A stretch of 64,000 nt of DNA from Metaclostridioides mangenotii (lineage in GTDB: Bacteria > Bacillota > Clostridia > Peptostreptococcales > Peptostreptococcaceae). This document shows positions 1-9,358 of the stretch, piece after piece (position 1 is the stretch's first letter; each line of letters opens with the position of its first letter). The translations under genes and the position numbers were made by a program. Under the pieces are notes generated by a model, which was not told where the DNA came from, did no database searches, and worked only from the letters and a program-made list of their open reading frames with translations. The stretch lies in assembly GCF_018917235.1 (NCBI RefSeq), contig NZ_JAHLOF010000003.1, forward strand, positions 1-64,000. Reading direction: 5' to 3'.

Positions 1-122
<122 letters not shown>

Positions 123-294
123 AAAATTTGATGGCTCAGATACTATTGTTATCAAAATATCTGGCTTTATATGGTTTATTTCTTGTTTTCTTATAAATTA
201 ACCTACTGTTTAATTTTCAATGTTCTTTTAATACAATTTCTGTATTTACTATAAGTTTCTTTTGTTTCTCGTGCTTCTCTTGAGCACAGTAATA

Positions 295-323
295 ATAATA
301 TCATCTATTCTGTCATGAGTCAA
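295..323 (-). promoter_or_regulatory. rRNA operon promoter
   Basis: On the minus strand, TTGACT (318-323) and TATTAT (295-300) are separated by exactly 17 bp, a strong sigma-A promoter about 170 bp upstream of 16S. The leader between them and the 16S gene contains a small hairpin (271-287) and the GAACATTGAAAA element often seen ahead of clostridial 16S genes, probably part of the antitermination/processing leader. No gene lies between 123 and 352. Confidence 0.8.
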
Positions 324-352
324 CACTTTTTTACAATTTTTTTATTTTTATT

Positions 353-1327
353 TTATTTTTCCATTACTTTGTTGTCTATAAGCTGTAAATTGTAGTTTTT
401 TATAACTCCTATTAACATATCTGCGTATATCTTCTCTCCATTTTCATTGATTTTAGTACTGTAACCAGCATCTTCAAGAGCTTGGGCTTGGTCTACATAG
501 AAATTTGAGTTAAACAAACCATGTTTACTATAGCGGCTATTATCTGTTAAAAACTTTCCATAATCTCTTACTGATTCTTTTTGTGATTTATATGATCTAA
601 AGTTAGCTACTATTTTGTCATCATAATTTTCAGTTGTCTCAATTCCAACTTTTTCACCATTCCATCTATTATCTGCTTTTATTCCAAATAAGTTATTGCT
701 TTTTTTTGTTAGAGCAGAGTTACCCCATCCAGATTCTAATATTGCTTGACTTATAGTTATTGAAGGGAGTATTCCATATTCATAATAGTTTTGTATTGCT
801 GCATCTTCCATGTCTTTTATAAATAAGATTCTATAATCATTCTCTGAAAGTGTCTTTCCTAAAAAAACATACTCTAGGTCAGTAATACTTTGCTTTACCT
901 CTTCTTTTTGAACATCATTAAATTGCAGTTCATTTAATACATCATCAAGCTTTTTTACTTTATATAAGGTATTTCCAGATTTGTCTTTATCTTTTACTAA
1001 GAATTTTTCACCAATTTTTATACTTTCACTCTTTCGTACCTCGCTTAAATCACCATCATTTTTTACTGATTCTATAGCCAAAATTTCTTTCCAGCTAACT
1101 TGAGCCTTACTTTCACTAACTTCATCGGCAATATTGACATAATACTCAATTTTTGAATTTTCAATGTTTTTTCTGCCAAAAATATCTTCAAGAGTTTTGG
1201 TAACATTGAATAAGACAATTATACTAAGCACAGTTGCAAAGGTTATAAAGATTTTTTTCATGCCTCGTTTGAATCCGCTATTTCTTCTTTTATTTCTTTT
1301 TATACTTTTCTCAGTCTTAGTAGCCAT
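353..1327 (-). CDS. Membrane-anchored glucosaminidase (GH73-type peptidoglycan hydrolase)
   Basis: Predicted N-acetylglucosaminidase that cuts the glycan strands of peptidoglycan at the outer face of the membrane. It has a basic N-terminus, one signal-anchor helix (about residues 25-43, FITFATVLSIIVLFNV), a linker of about 120 residues and a C-terminal glucosaminidase domain (about 185-315). The domain shows SQAILESGWGNSALT with the likely catalytic Glu, NNLFGIKA, FRSYKSQKESVRDYGKFL and AGYSTKINENGEKIYAD. The second ATG (1327) is preferred over the one at 1333 because AAAGGA is then correctly spaced. It is transcribed alone towards the rRNA operon. Substrate preference and cellular role (separation, turnover) cannot be read from sequence. 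Confidence 0.85.
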   Translation of the reverse strand: MATKTEKSIKRNKRRNSGFKRGMKKIFITFATVLSIIVLFNVTKTLEDIFGRKNIENSKIEYYVNIADEVSESKAQVSWKEILAIESVKNDGDLSEVRKSESIKIGEKFLVKDKDKSGNTLYKVKKLDDVLNELQFNDVQKEEVKQSITDLEYVFLGKTLSENDYRILFIKDMEDAAIQNYYEYGILPSITISQAILESGWGNSALTKKSNNLFGIKADNRWNGEKVGIETTENYDDKIVANFRSYKSQKESVRDYGKFLTDNSRYSKHGLFNSNFYVDQAQALEDAGYSTKINENGEKIYADMLIGVIKNYNLQLIDNKVMEK

Positions 1328-1567
1328 AATCATCCTTTCCTATCAATATAAATGAATTTATTTTAATAATTTTAACATATTTATACCAATTTAAAAAGAA
1401 TATATCATTCCCTAAATATAAAATCCATTTATATTTTTATAAAATATTTCTTCTACCTTGGAGTCAATTAGTGTGTTATGCATTATTAAAAAGCATGAGA
1501 ATATTTGAAAGTGAGACTTTATAAATGAAAAATTATATTTAACTAATCAAACAAACTACTTAATAAG

Positions 1568-1614
1568 AAAAAGGATATTACAATCAGCCGATTAGGCTAT
1601 TGTAATATCCTTTT
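1568..1614 (-). terminator. Terminator of the pot operon
   Basis: A 12-bp perfect stem (GGATATTACAAT paired with ATTGTAATATCC) has a second small GCC/GGC stem inside its loop. It is flanked by A and T tracts and lies directly after the potD stop codon. The rest of 1328-1567 is AT-rich and holds only the promoter region of the glucosaminidase gene. Confidence 0.85.
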
Positions 1615-1616
1615 AT

Positions 1617-2669
1617 TTATTTTGATTTTAACTCTATCCATGCTTTATCATAAAGCTTAATACTATTGCCAATATCAATGAAAGTTTCGCACTTATCTAA
1701 AATTTCATCTGAAGGGTAAGCAACTGGATCATTTTTAATCTCGTCATCTAAAAGATCTATAGCTCCGTTATTCGGCGTAGAATAGCCTATATATTCAGTA
1801 TTAACCTTTGCATTTTCAGGATCTAATAAGAAGTTTATAAACATTTCTGCTTCTTTTTTATTCTTATTTGTACTAGGAATACACATTGCATCTACCCATT
1901 TATTACTACCTTCTTTTGGTATAGCGTACTCTAAATTAGGATTTTCATCCTTTAGAGTAACTGCATCCCCAGAATATATCATTCCCATAGCTACTTCTTC
2001 TCCAAGGAGCCTATCTTTTCCTTCATCATTTACATAAGCTAAAACTAAATCTTTTTGCTTTAATAATAGTTTTTTTGCTTCTTCGATTTCTTTAGGATTA
2101 GTGCTGTTCATGCTGTATCCTAATTTTTTGAGAGTTATACCCATAGTATCTCTAACAGAATCAAATACCATCATATTACCTTTATATTTAGAGTCCCATA
2201 GTATATCCCAGGAATCTATAGGCTCTTTAACTTCTTTTTTATTATAGAGTATACCTAGTGTTCCCCACATATAAGGGACACTGTACTCATTGGTTTTATC
2301 ATACTCTGGATTTGTAAATCCATCATCTATATATTTAAAGTTTGGTATATTTTTAAAATCAATCTTTTCTAATAGGTCTTCATTCTTCATCTTTTCAACC
2401 ATGTAATCTGATGGAAAAACTAAGTCGTAGTTTGTGCTCCCACTTTTTACTTTTTGGTACATCATTTCATTAGTATCATACGTCTCATATTGAACTTTGA
2501 TACCAGTTTCTTTTTCAAACTTCTTAAGAAGCGATTCATCAATATAGTCACCTACGTTATATACATATAGTACCTTCTTAGAAGTATCTGTAGATTTTTT
2601 ACAACCTGTAAACATAGCTATAGACATAATTAATACTAGTAAAAGAGATAATATTTTCTTAGTTTTCAT
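1617..2669 (-). CDS. potD: Spermidine/putrescine ABC transporter substrate-binding lipoprotein PotD
   Basis: Extracellular polyamine-binding protein tethered by a lipid. The N-terminus is a lipoprotein signal with the lipobox FTGC (Cys at about residue 23). The mature part reads as a PotD/PotF family member: YVYNVGDYIDESLLKKFEKETGI near the start, then YDLVFPSDYMVEKM, YSVPYMWGTLGILYNK and YSTPNNGAIDLLDDEI. Length (350 aa) is normal for the family. It is the last gene of XRE-potABCD and its start codon touches the potC stop. Polyamine specificity is inferred from the family and gene order. Confidence 0.9.
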   Translation of the reverse strand: MKTKKILSLLLVLIMSIAMFTGCKKSTDTSKKVLYVYNVGDYIDESLLKKFEKETGIKVQYETYDTNEMMYQKVKSGSTNYDLVFPSDYMVEKMKNEDLLEKIDFKNIPNFKYIDDGFTNPEYDKTNEYSVPYMWGTLGILYNKKEVKEPIDSWDILWDSKYKGNMMVFDSVRDTMGITLKKLGYSMNSTNPKEIEEAKKLLLKQKDLVLAYVNDEGKDRLLGEEVAMGMIYSGDAVTLKDENPNLEYAIPKEGSNKWVDAMCIPSTNKNKKEAEMFINFLLDPENAKVNTEYIGYSTPNNGAIDLLDDEIKNDPVAYPSDEILDKCETFIDIGNSIKLYDKAWIELKSK

Positions 2670-3412
2670 TATTTTTTATCCCCTCCTACTATAGACTGTT
2701 TTTTATTTGATAATAAAAGTAGTACCAAAACAACTGTAAACATTATTGTAGATAAAGCATTTATCTCTGGTTTTATTCCTCTTCTGGCCATACCATATAT
2801 CTCTATAGATAAGTTACTTACACCATTTCCTGTATTGAAGAAACTTATTATAAAGTCATCTATAGACATTGTAAAAGCTATCAGAAAACCTGAAATTATG
2901 CCTGGCTTTATTTGAGGAAGAATAACTTTTCTAAGAGCGTACATAGGTGTAGCCCCTAAATCCATAGCAGCATCCTCAATATTTTCAGGAAGTTGTTTAA
3001 TCTTAGGTAAAACTGAAAGTATTACATAAGGAATACAGAACATTATGTGAGATAAAAGCATAGTCATAAATCCAAATTCCATTTTTACAAATATAAATAG
3101 ACTCATCAAAGCAACAGCTGTAACAATTTCTGTATTTAAAATCGGAATATAATTTATATTTAAGATTATTTTTTTACTTTTACCTCTCATTTTTACAATC
3201 CCTATCGCACTAATAGTACCTATTATAGTTGCTATAACAGATGCTAAAACTGCAATGGTAACTGTATAATAAAGCGCACTCATTATCCCTTCATTTTGGA
3301 ACAATTGGCCGTACCACTTAAAAGTGAATCCATCCCATTTAGACATGTACTTAGAATCATTAAATGAGAATAGTACTAGTGCACCTATTGGTGCATATAA
3401 GAATAAAAACAC
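2669..3412 (-). CDS. potC: Spermidine/putrescine ABC transporter permease PotC
   Basis: Inner-membrane permease that pairs with PotB to form the polyamine channel. It has the BPD-type EAA loop (DAAMDLGATPMYALRKVILPQIKPG, about residues 140-165) and about six membrane helices. The called start is GTG at 3412 with no ribosome site before it, and it cuts into the first helix. Reading upstream in the same frame adds KLKKIISNVYLFLV, which completes that helix. A good Shine-Dalgarno (GGAAGGCGG) precedes an in-frame ATT at 3455-3457 that overlaps the end of potB. The true start may therefore be about 15 codons upstream and non-canonical, giving about 262 aa, close to E. coli PotC. Confidence 0.85.
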   Translation of the reverse strand: MFLFLYAPIGALVLFSFNDSKYMSKWDGFTFKWYGQLFQNEGIMSALYYTVTIAVLASVIATIIGTISAIGIVKMRGKSKKIILNINYIPILNTEIVTAVALMSLFIFVKMEFGFMTMLLSHIMFCIPYVILSVLPKIKQLPENIEDAAMDLGATPMYALRKVILPQIKPGIISGFLIAFTMSIDDFIISFFNTGNGVSNLSIEIYGMARRGIKPEINALSTIMFTVVLVLLLLSNKKQSIVGGDKK

Positions 3413-3450
3413 TAAGAATAAATATACATTAGATATAATTTTCTTTAATT

Positions 3451-4296
3451 TTAAAATAGGAATCCACCGCCTTCCGTGCCTGAATCATCATCCATCTTAG
3501 ACATAACAGCCATTGATATAAGGATAATCACCATCATAAACATAGATATTGCGGAACCGAAATTCCAATCACCTACTACTGTAAATTGTTGCTCAATTAG
3601 ATCACCAACCAGCATAACTTTTCCGCCTCCAAGAAGTCTAGATATCGCAAATGTCGTTACTGCTGGCATAAATACCATAGTTATTCCAGAAAATACTCCA
3701 GGTAAACTTAATGGAAATATTATCTTTCTAAATACTGTGATATTGTTTGCACCTAAATCGTGTGCTGCATTTATAAGATCTTCGTCCATTTTTGATAGAG
3801 CTGTATATATAGGAAGTACCATAAACGGTAAGAAGTTATAAACCATACCTAAAAGTACAGCATAATTTGTGTATAATATATTGATTCCTTCTAGTCCGAA
3901 GAATCCTAAAAATGTATTTAAAAGCCCGTTTTTGCCCAGTATTGCTACCCAGGCATAAGTTCTAAGAAGGAAATTCATCCACATTGGTAGAATAAACAAT
4001 AGTATTAATTTACCTCTTTTACTTACTGGAAACTTTGAAATCAAATAAGCTACAGGATATCCAATAACAAGACATAACAAAGTTGCACCACCAGCTAATA
4101 CTATAGAACGTCCAAAAACCTTAGCGTATATTGGACTAATTACTTCTTTGTAGTTTTCAAGAGTAAATACATATCCGGTATCTACTTCTTTAGTAAAACT
4201 AAAAAATACTACTAGTAATAAGGGGATTACTATAAAAATTAGACTCCACACGAAATAAGGATAAGCTAATATTGATTTTTTTTGAACTGTCTTCAT
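3451..4296 (-). CDS. potB: Spermidine/putrescine ABC transporter permease PotB
   Basis: Inner-membrane permease of the polyamine importer, 281 aa with six predicted helices. The EAA loop (NAAHDLGANNITVFRKIIFPLSLPG, about residues 175-200) contacts the PotA ATPase. LPMWMNFLLRTYAWVAIL is typical of PotB. The start overlaps the potA stop, and the gene ends inside the presumed ribosome site of potC, so translation of the two is probably coupled. The C-terminus is rich in Gly and Asp (MDDDSGTEGGG), slightly unusual. Confidence 0.9.
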   Translation of the reverse strand: MKTVQKKSILAYPYFVWSLIFIVIPLLLVVFFSFTKEVDTGYVFTLENYKEVISPIYAKVFGRSIVLAGGATLLCLVIGYPVAYLISKFPVSKRGKLILLFILPMWMNFLLRTYAWVAILGKNGLLNTFLGFFGLEGINILYTNYAVLLGMVYNFLPFMVLPIYTALSKMDEDLINAAHDLGANNITVFRKIIFPLSLPGVFSGITMVFMPAVTTFAISRLLGGGKVMLVGDLIEQQFTVVGDWNFGSAISMFMMVIILISMAVMSKMDDDSGTEGGGFLF

Positions 4297-5336
4297 TAGC
4301 TTCTCACTTTTTTCATTATATGGATATCTTCTGGATATATATCCATACCTAGTTCTGTTCCAATTTCAGCATTTTTCGTGTTCTGTATCAACCAAGTTCT
4401 CCCATTCTCATCTAATTCCATCTCGTAGTGAACCCCTTTAAATACAGAAGATATTACTTTTCCTTTAAGCATTCCTTCTTCAGGCTTTACCATCTTAATA
4501 TCTTCTGGTCTTACAACAACTTCTATATCTTCATTTTTCTCAAAGCCTTTATCGACACATTCAAATTCGACTCCAGAAAACTTAACTCTGTAATCGTCAA
4601 GCATAACCCCATCTATAACATTACTTTCACCGATAAATTTCGCTACAAAAGCATTTTCTGGCTCATTGTAGATATCCTCCGGAGTACCCATTTGTTGTAT
4701 TTTCCCTTTGTTCATTACAATTATTGTGTCTGACATCGTTAATGCTTCTTCTTGATCGTGAGTTACAAATATAAACGTTATTCCTAGCTTTTGTTGAATT
4801 CTCTTTAATTCTATTTGCATCTCTTGTCTTAATTTTAAATCCAGTGCTCCTAATGGCTCATCTAGTAACAATACCTTTGGCTCATTTACTAGTGCTCTAG
4901 CAATGGCAATTCTCTGTTGTTGACCACCACTTAAGGATTCTACTTTTCTTTTTTCAAATCCACTAAGCGCCACAAGTTTTAGCATATCCTTTACCTTTTG
5001 ATCTATAACACTTTTCTCAACTTTTTTAATTTTAAGTCCAAATGCTATATTTTCATAAACATCCATATGAGGAAATAACGCATACTTTTGGAAAACAGTA
5101 TTAACGCTTCTTTCATATGGTGGAACATCGCTAATTTCCTTACCTTCAAACATCACTTGACCTTCATCTGCAAATTCAAATCCAGCGATAATTTTAAGAG
5201 TTGTAGTCTTTCCACAACCACTTGGCCCTAGTAATGTCAAGAATTCATTTTTTCTAATCTCTAGGTTGAAATTATCCAAGACAATATTATCTTCATATGC
5301 CTTAGATATATTTTTTAATTCTACTATGTTTTCCAA
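4296..5336 (-). CDS. potA: Spermidine/putrescine ABC transporter ATP-binding protein PotA
   Basis: Cytoplasmic ATPase driving polyamine import. Walker [11 protein letters not shown] (about residues 35-44), Q-loop, signature [15 protein letters not shown], Walker [12 protein letters not shown] and switch VTHDQEEA are all present. A TOBE-type regulatory domain follows (about 240-340, [10 protein letters not shown] and [10 protein letters not shown]). Length 346 aa fits PotA. The start is TTG with AGAGGTG eight bases upstream. It is the first transport gene of the operon, 18 bp after the XRE/cupin regulator. Confidence 0.92.
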   Translation of the reverse strand: MENIVELKNISKAYEDNIVLDNFNLEIRKNEFLTLLGPSGCGKTTTLKIIAGFEFADEGQVMFEGKEISDVPPYERSVNTVFQKYALFPHMDVYENIAFGLKIKKVEKSVIDQKVKDMLKLVALSGFEKRKVESLSGGQQQRIAIARALVNEPKVLLLDEPLGALDLKLRQEMQIELKRIQQKLGITFIFVTHDQEEALTMSDTIIVMNKGKIQQMGTPEDIYNEPENAFVAKFIGESNVIDGVMLDDYRVKFSGVEFECVDKGFEKNEDIEVVVRPEDIKMVKPEEGMLKGKVISSVFKGVHYEMELDENGRTWLIQNTKNAEIGTELGMDIYPEDIHIMKKVRS

Positions 5337-5354
5337 TTATCCAACACCTCTCTT

Positions 5355-5894
5355 TTAGAATGAGGGAGGAGTAGTCACCCAAAGAACCTTTGCTATAGTT
5401 TTTCCTTCATTTGAAATATAGTGATTTTCGCGTGATCTAAAATAAAAGCTCTCTCCCTTTTTCACTTTTAGTTTTTTATTTCCCATATGGACATATATTG
5501 ATCCTGCCAATACATATCCAAATTCTTCGCCTTCATGAGGTTTTTCTTCCTTATATCTACCTGAAGATTCTAGAGTGATTATAATTGGCTCCATCTCATT
5601 TTTTTGTGCATTAGGTACTAACCATTTCAACTTATAATTTAATTCCTCATCTTCAGTTTCAAACATATCGTCCTTTGTGAAAGTTATCCTTTCATCATTT
5701 CTCTCATTAAAAAATTCTCTTAAATCTGTACCTAGAATTTCTAATATATCTATTAATGTAGCTATGGATGGTGATGTCAAATTATTTTCAATCTGTGATA
5801 TAAAACCTTTTGATAGTTCACATCTATTTGCTAACTCTTCCTGGGTCAGCTGTTTCTCTATCCTTAGCCTTCTGATTTTTTCACCGATATCCAT
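5355..5894 (-). CDS. XRE-family regulator with C-terminal cupin domain (PuuR-like)
   Basis: DNA-binding regulator of the polyamine operon. Residues about 4-60 form an HTH (IGEKIRRLRIEKQLTQEELANRCELSKGFISQIENN). Residues about 105-178 form a small cupin with GEEFGYVLAGSIYVHMG, expected to bind an effector, probably a polyamine by analogy with PuuR-type proteins. An upstream in-frame ATG at 5921 is rejected: AGGAGG lies inside that extension, 6 bp before the ATG at 5894. It is the first gene of the pot operon, and two matching palindromes in its promoter region suggest autoregulation. Confidence 0.88.
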   Translation of the reverse strand: MDIGEKIRRLRIEKQLTQEELANRCELSKGFISQIENNLTSPSIATLIDILEILGTDLREFFNERNDERITFTKDDMFETEDEELNYKLKWLVPNAQKNEMEPIIITLESSGRYKEEKPHEGEEFGYVLAGSIYVHMGNKKLKVKKGESFYFRSRENHYISNEGKTIAKVLWVTTPPSF

Positions 5895-5924
5895 TTTGTG
5901 CCTCCTAATTTTACTAAACATTAA

Positions 5925-5941
5925 GTTTAATTTTTCTAAAC
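5925..5941 (-). promoter_or_regulatory. Candidate operator 1 for the XRE/cupin regulator
   Basis: GTTTAATTTTTCTAAAC is an inverted repeat (GTTTAR-N5-CTAAAC) lying just downstream of the -10 element of the pot promoter, across or just after the expected transcription start. This is a repressor-like position. A near-identical copy lies at 6084-6099. Binding by this regulator is inferred. Confidence 0.6.
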
Positions 5942-5951
5942 AACATAGCTA

Positions 5952-5980
5952 ATTATATATAAATTCACAGATAAATTCAA
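5952..5980 (-). promoter_or_regulatory. Promoter of the XRE-potABCD operon
   Basis: On the minus strand, TTGAAT (5975-5980) and TATAAT (5952-5957) have an exact 17-bp spacer. This is a near-consensus sigma-A promoter about 60 bp upstream of the regulator start. Confidence 0.8.
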
Positions 5981-6083
5981 GGGTTTTTTTGTTTTTTTTA
6001 TTTTTAACATATTTCATGTAATTAAGTTATATAAACATATTGGTAGTTTATTTTAAAAATAAGTTTATATTAATATTTAAAAA

Positions 6084-6099
6084 GTTTAGTTTTTCTAAC
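6084..6099. promoter_or_regulatory. Candidate operator 2 for the XRE/cupin regulator
   Basis: GTTTAGTTTTTCTAAC repeats the pattern of the 5925-5941 site (GTTTAR, five T, CTAA). It lies about 160 bp upstream in the otherwise featureless AT-rich stretch 5981-6206. Two sites of the same sequence could permit looping or cooperative binding. Confidence 0.5.
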
Positions 6100-6206
6100 T
6101 ATTTTTTTAAAAATATAAAAATAGATATATTGATATTTTCAGTAATCAGATACTTTTTATACATGTTTAATATTATTATTTATTTATAGTTATTTACTAT
6201 AAAAAA

Positions 6207-6230
6207 AGCACTCTTAATATTAAGAGTGCT
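6207..6230 (-). terminator. Terminator of the acyltransferase gene
   Basis: The stretch AGCACTCTTAATATTAAGAGTGCT is one perfect palindrome of 24 bp, followed on the minus strand by a run of seven T. It lies 13 bp after the acyltransferase stop codon. Confidence 0.85.
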
Positions 6231-6243
6231 AAATACTTTTATG

Positions 6244-7374
6244 CTATTTACTATAACTAAAATTATATTTTTTTACCAATGAGTAAGAAAACTCTAATAT
6301 TTTACTCATATATTTATCAAAATATACTGCTAGAATAAAACAAAGTGTTGGTCTTATCATAAACTCAAACAGAGTATTCGATCCTAAAATTCCTTCTGAA
6401 ATACCAAGTTTCTTTAAAGTAAGTGTTATTGCAAGATTTATAGTCATGTGATGTATCATAATCGAACACGTATTAGTACCAATAAAGTTAAGTACTTTTC
6501 TCGTTAGAATTAAATCTTTCTTACTTAATACTGAATATATAAGTTCTGAAATATTTAATATATACAGTATACCTAACATTGATGCGATTATAGGAGAAAA
6601 GTTATTTCTATAAAAAATCATAGTCCTCATACTAAAAACTGTGTTTTTCCCTGCTATTACAGTAAAAATTAATTTAACAGTTATTATTATAATCAGACTT
6701 TTCCACGAAAATTGGATTTTATCTCTAATATAGGTTGTAAAACAATAACCCAAATGGAAAAACAAAATGCCAAAACTTGTTCTAAATATGAATAATAGTA
6801 ATACGTGTTGTTTCAATTCTATATTATTAGAAATAACAATTGATACTATTGAAACTACAATGAGTACGATTAAAATGTATAAATCAACTTTCTCATTATT
6901 ATTTTCTAAAACTCTCTTTATAAGAGTGTAAAATATTTGAATAAAAAATAAGGAAAGCATAAACCAGGCTGGTCCATTTAAATTATACTGATATGCACCA
7001 AAGATTGGTTCAATAATTAGGTTGTAAAGAGTTATAGTATTTGCATTGCTAAAAACATTAGTGTTAATTAATATAGTTACTAATACTCCATAGAATAAAT
7101 TCCATTTATAGTATGGTAAAACTAAAGTATTAATCCTTTTTGATACGAGTACTTTTAAATTATGAATATATGAAGGATTAAAGAAATAACCCGATAAAAA
7201 TATAAATAACGGTATGTGAAATGAATAGGCAGGAAATAATTCTTCTGGCTTTGTTGAATATATTGGTATTCCGATATACTGATATATTCCTCCAATATGT
7301 CCGCTAACCACTAATAAAATTCCTAATGATTTTGCTATAGTTATATTGTTTAATTTAGCTTCAAAATCTTTCAT
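6244..7374 (-). CDS. Membrane acyltransferase family 3 protein
   Basis: Polytopic membrane protein of the acyltransferase-3 (OafA/WecH-like) family, which transfers acyl groups such as acetyl to surface sugars or other envelope molecules. The N-terminal IAKSLGILLVVSGHIGG carries the family's conserved His. IPLFIFLSGYFF is also characteristic. About ten hydrophobic helices cover 376 aa with no soluble domain. AGGAG lies 7 bp before the ATG. It has its own terminator and no obvious partner gene. The acceptor molecule cannot be told. Confidence 0.8.
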   Translation of the reverse strand: MKDFEAKLNNITIAKSLGILLVVSGHIGGIYQYIGIPIYSTKPEELFPAYSFHIPLFIFLSGYFFNPSYIHNLKVLVSKRINTLVLPYYKWNLFYGVLVTILINTNVFSNANTITLYNLIIEPIFGAYQYNLNGPAWFMLSLFFIQIFYTLIKRVLENNNEKVDLYILIVLIVVSIVSIVISNNIELKQHVLLLFIFRTSFGILFFHLGYCFTTYIRDKIQFSWKSLIIIITVKLIFTVIAGKNTVFSMRTMIFYRNNFSPIIASMLGILYILNISELIYSVLSKKDLILTRKVLNFIGTNTCSIMIHHMTINLAITLTLKKLGISEGILGSNTLFEFMIRPTLCFILAVYFDKYMSKILEFSYSLVKKYNFSYSK

Positions 7375-7483
7375 GCCATTCTCTCCTAAGTATTCAAAAT
7401 CACATTCAATCTATTTACACTTTTGTTCATCAAATATTTAGTCTTATACATTTGTTTGAGTAAATAAACTAATATATAAGATT

Positions 7484-9343
7484 TTATCTAATTACTCTCC
7501 TCTTCTTTAATAACTTTGTAAATATTAACATAATAATCATAATTGATATAGATATACCAACTATAATTAAATTTTGCTTAATATTACCTATACTATTAGG
7601 ATCTCCACCCATTTTAATGTTACCTCTTTCTGTTGGAGCTGCTTTATTTTCTCCATTAGGCATTTCTCTATTTTGCTGATTATTATTGTTATTGGAGTCT
7701 TTTTTACTATTCTCACTGACATTCGAATTGTTCTCTAGTTCTGTTGGTTGTACATTACCATTCATAGGAGGCATATTACCATTTCCTGGCGATTGATCTT
7801 CATTTTGATCTGCATTTTTTCCATTTTTATCAGATTCATTTATGCTTCCAATATCCTCCGGAGGACCAGCAAATGCCTCTGATATCTCTTCCGTATTTTT
7901 ATCTTTTACAGAGGATGTCTCTCCTGAAAGCTGAGATTTTATTGTAGCGCTCATTTTCTCAGATACTTCTAAAATTCCTGGAGTTGATTTTTGGCCCCTA
8001 TTATCACTACTATCTTCTACTTTTGATGATATATTTGTTTTAAAGTCCTCATAATTATAAAATATTGTTGGATCTTCTTTAACATAGGGGTCTATTAAAT
8101 CTGCTACTTTTGTTGTCATGTTCTCTATGTAATCTGAATCTAGATACTTTGTGACAATTTCATTTAAGTACTCATGGTATTTCTCTTTGTACTCACTATT
8201 TTTAAGTATTGTAGATACCATAGGTCGTTCATCCATGCTTCCTGTAGTGGGTTCGTCTATATATATACTTTGAACGTCATTTTGAATATCATTTTCCTGA
8301 TTATTTTCCTCTCCAGTGTCTGTTAAGTTTTCATTATTAGTTTCTTTATTTGAAGTTTGATTTTGTGTTTGTTTATTCTTAGTTGCTTGTCCATTATTAT
8401 CTTCTTTTCTAGACATACCTCCAGCTCCTCCAAAGCCTCCAAAAGACATATTGAAATCCCAAGGTAACATTGTGAACTTGCCATCCTGCTCATACAAATA
8501 GTAATTATGTGCAAAATTTCCTTGGTAACTATCTAAATTCAACAAAGCTGTATTTATAGCAATATTTTTAATTACTGAGTCTACATCTAAATATTTTTCT
8601 ATATCTTCTCCAGTTTTAAGTGATTTAAGTAATTTAGTAACATTTGACCATGAATTGTTCTTTTTATCACCTTTGTAGACTAATGATGAATAACTCTCAC
8701 TGTCATCATTTTGATAAACAAGAGAGGCTCTCTCCTCAGCTTTATACAATTCTCCTGTTGTATTTCCAAAGTTATTTTCTAGATATGAATCTCCTATATC
8801 TTCAACTGCAAGATAAAGCCCATGATATTCACCATTTATAGATACTTTTGCAAATGCAAATTCTGGCGTAGGTAGCCCCATGTCCTTACATATACTGTAA
8901 GATATGTATTCTCTCATGTATGATGGATCTGAATAATTGTTATTTAAGTTCAGTGTAGTTAGTCCCTCCATATTTTGACCATTATTGTATTTATCAAAAC
9001 TTATCTTATAACTGTAACGATCACTATCACTGTTAGCGACAGATGTAAGACTAGAGTTCCCTTTAGTTCTGACACCAACATTACTATAAATATCACCGTT
9101 TACAGTAATATTACCTAGTTTAAATTCTTCTTTAATGGCATTTTCATCCATATCTTTTAAATCTTCCTCTGATATATCAAGATTTATATCCATTACCTTT
9201 TCTTTATCAAAATATTTTTCAATATATGTATTATCAAATAAATCTACACTAGCTACATCAGAAATACTGTATAAACCAATTATTACACATAAAAATGTTG
9301 CCATTACAGTTGTCAGGAGCACAAGATTTTTGTTCTTTCTCAT
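7484..9343 (-). CDS. CotH kinase family protein, membrane-anchored
   Basis: Extracytoplasmic protein of the CotH family, atypical kinases known from Bacillus spore coats to phosphorylate serines. It has an N-terminal signal anchor (about 8-28), a CotH domain (about 50-300) with GVRTKGNSS, HGLYLAVEDIGDSYLENNFG and the metal-binding MLPWDFNMSFGGFG, long Asn/Gln-rich low-complexity linkers (about 310-355 and 480-585), and a C-terminal membrane helix (about 588-610) followed by KKRR. It is the last gene of a VTC-DUF4956-CotH operon, 15 bp after DUF4956. Its substrate here is unknown; the operon suggests a polyphosphate- or envelope-linked job rather than a spore-coat one. Confidence 0.85.
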   Translation of the reverse strand: MRKNKNLVLLTTVMATFLCVIIGLYSISDVASVDLFDNTYIEKYFDKEKVMDINLDISEEDLKDMDENAIKEEFKLGNITVNGDIYSNVGVRTKGNSSLTSVANSDSDRYSYKISFDKYNNGQNMEGLTTLNLNNNYSDPSYMREYISYSICKDMGLPTPEFAFAKVSINGEYHGLYLAVEDIGDSYLENNFGNTTGELYKAEERASLVYQNDDSESYSSLVYKGDKKNNSWSNVTKLLKSLKTGEDIEKYLDVDSVIKNIAINTALLNLDSYQGNFAHNYYLYEQDGKFTMLPWDFNMSFGGFGGAGGMSRKEDNNGQATKNKQTQNQTSNKETNNENLTDTGEENNQENDIQNDVQSIYIDEPTTGSMDERPMVSTILKNSEYKEKYHEYLNEIVTKYLDSDYIENMTTKVADLIDPYVKEDPTIFYNYEDFKTNISSKVEDSSDNRGQKSTPGILEVSEKMSATIKSQLSGETSSVKDKNTEEISEAFAGPPEDIGSINESDKNGKNADQNEDQSPGNGNMPPMNGNVQPTELENNSNVSENSKKDSNNNNNQQNREMPNGENKAAPTERGNIKMGGDPNSIGNIKQNLIIVGISISIMIIMLIFTKLLKKRRVIR

Positions 9344-9358
9344 ATAAATTACTCCTCT

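Noticed and set aside
5895..5921. Nine-residue N-terminal extension of the XRE regulator
   Set aside because: The extension contains the AGGAGG ribosome site of the ATG at 5894, and the HTH begins normally from there.
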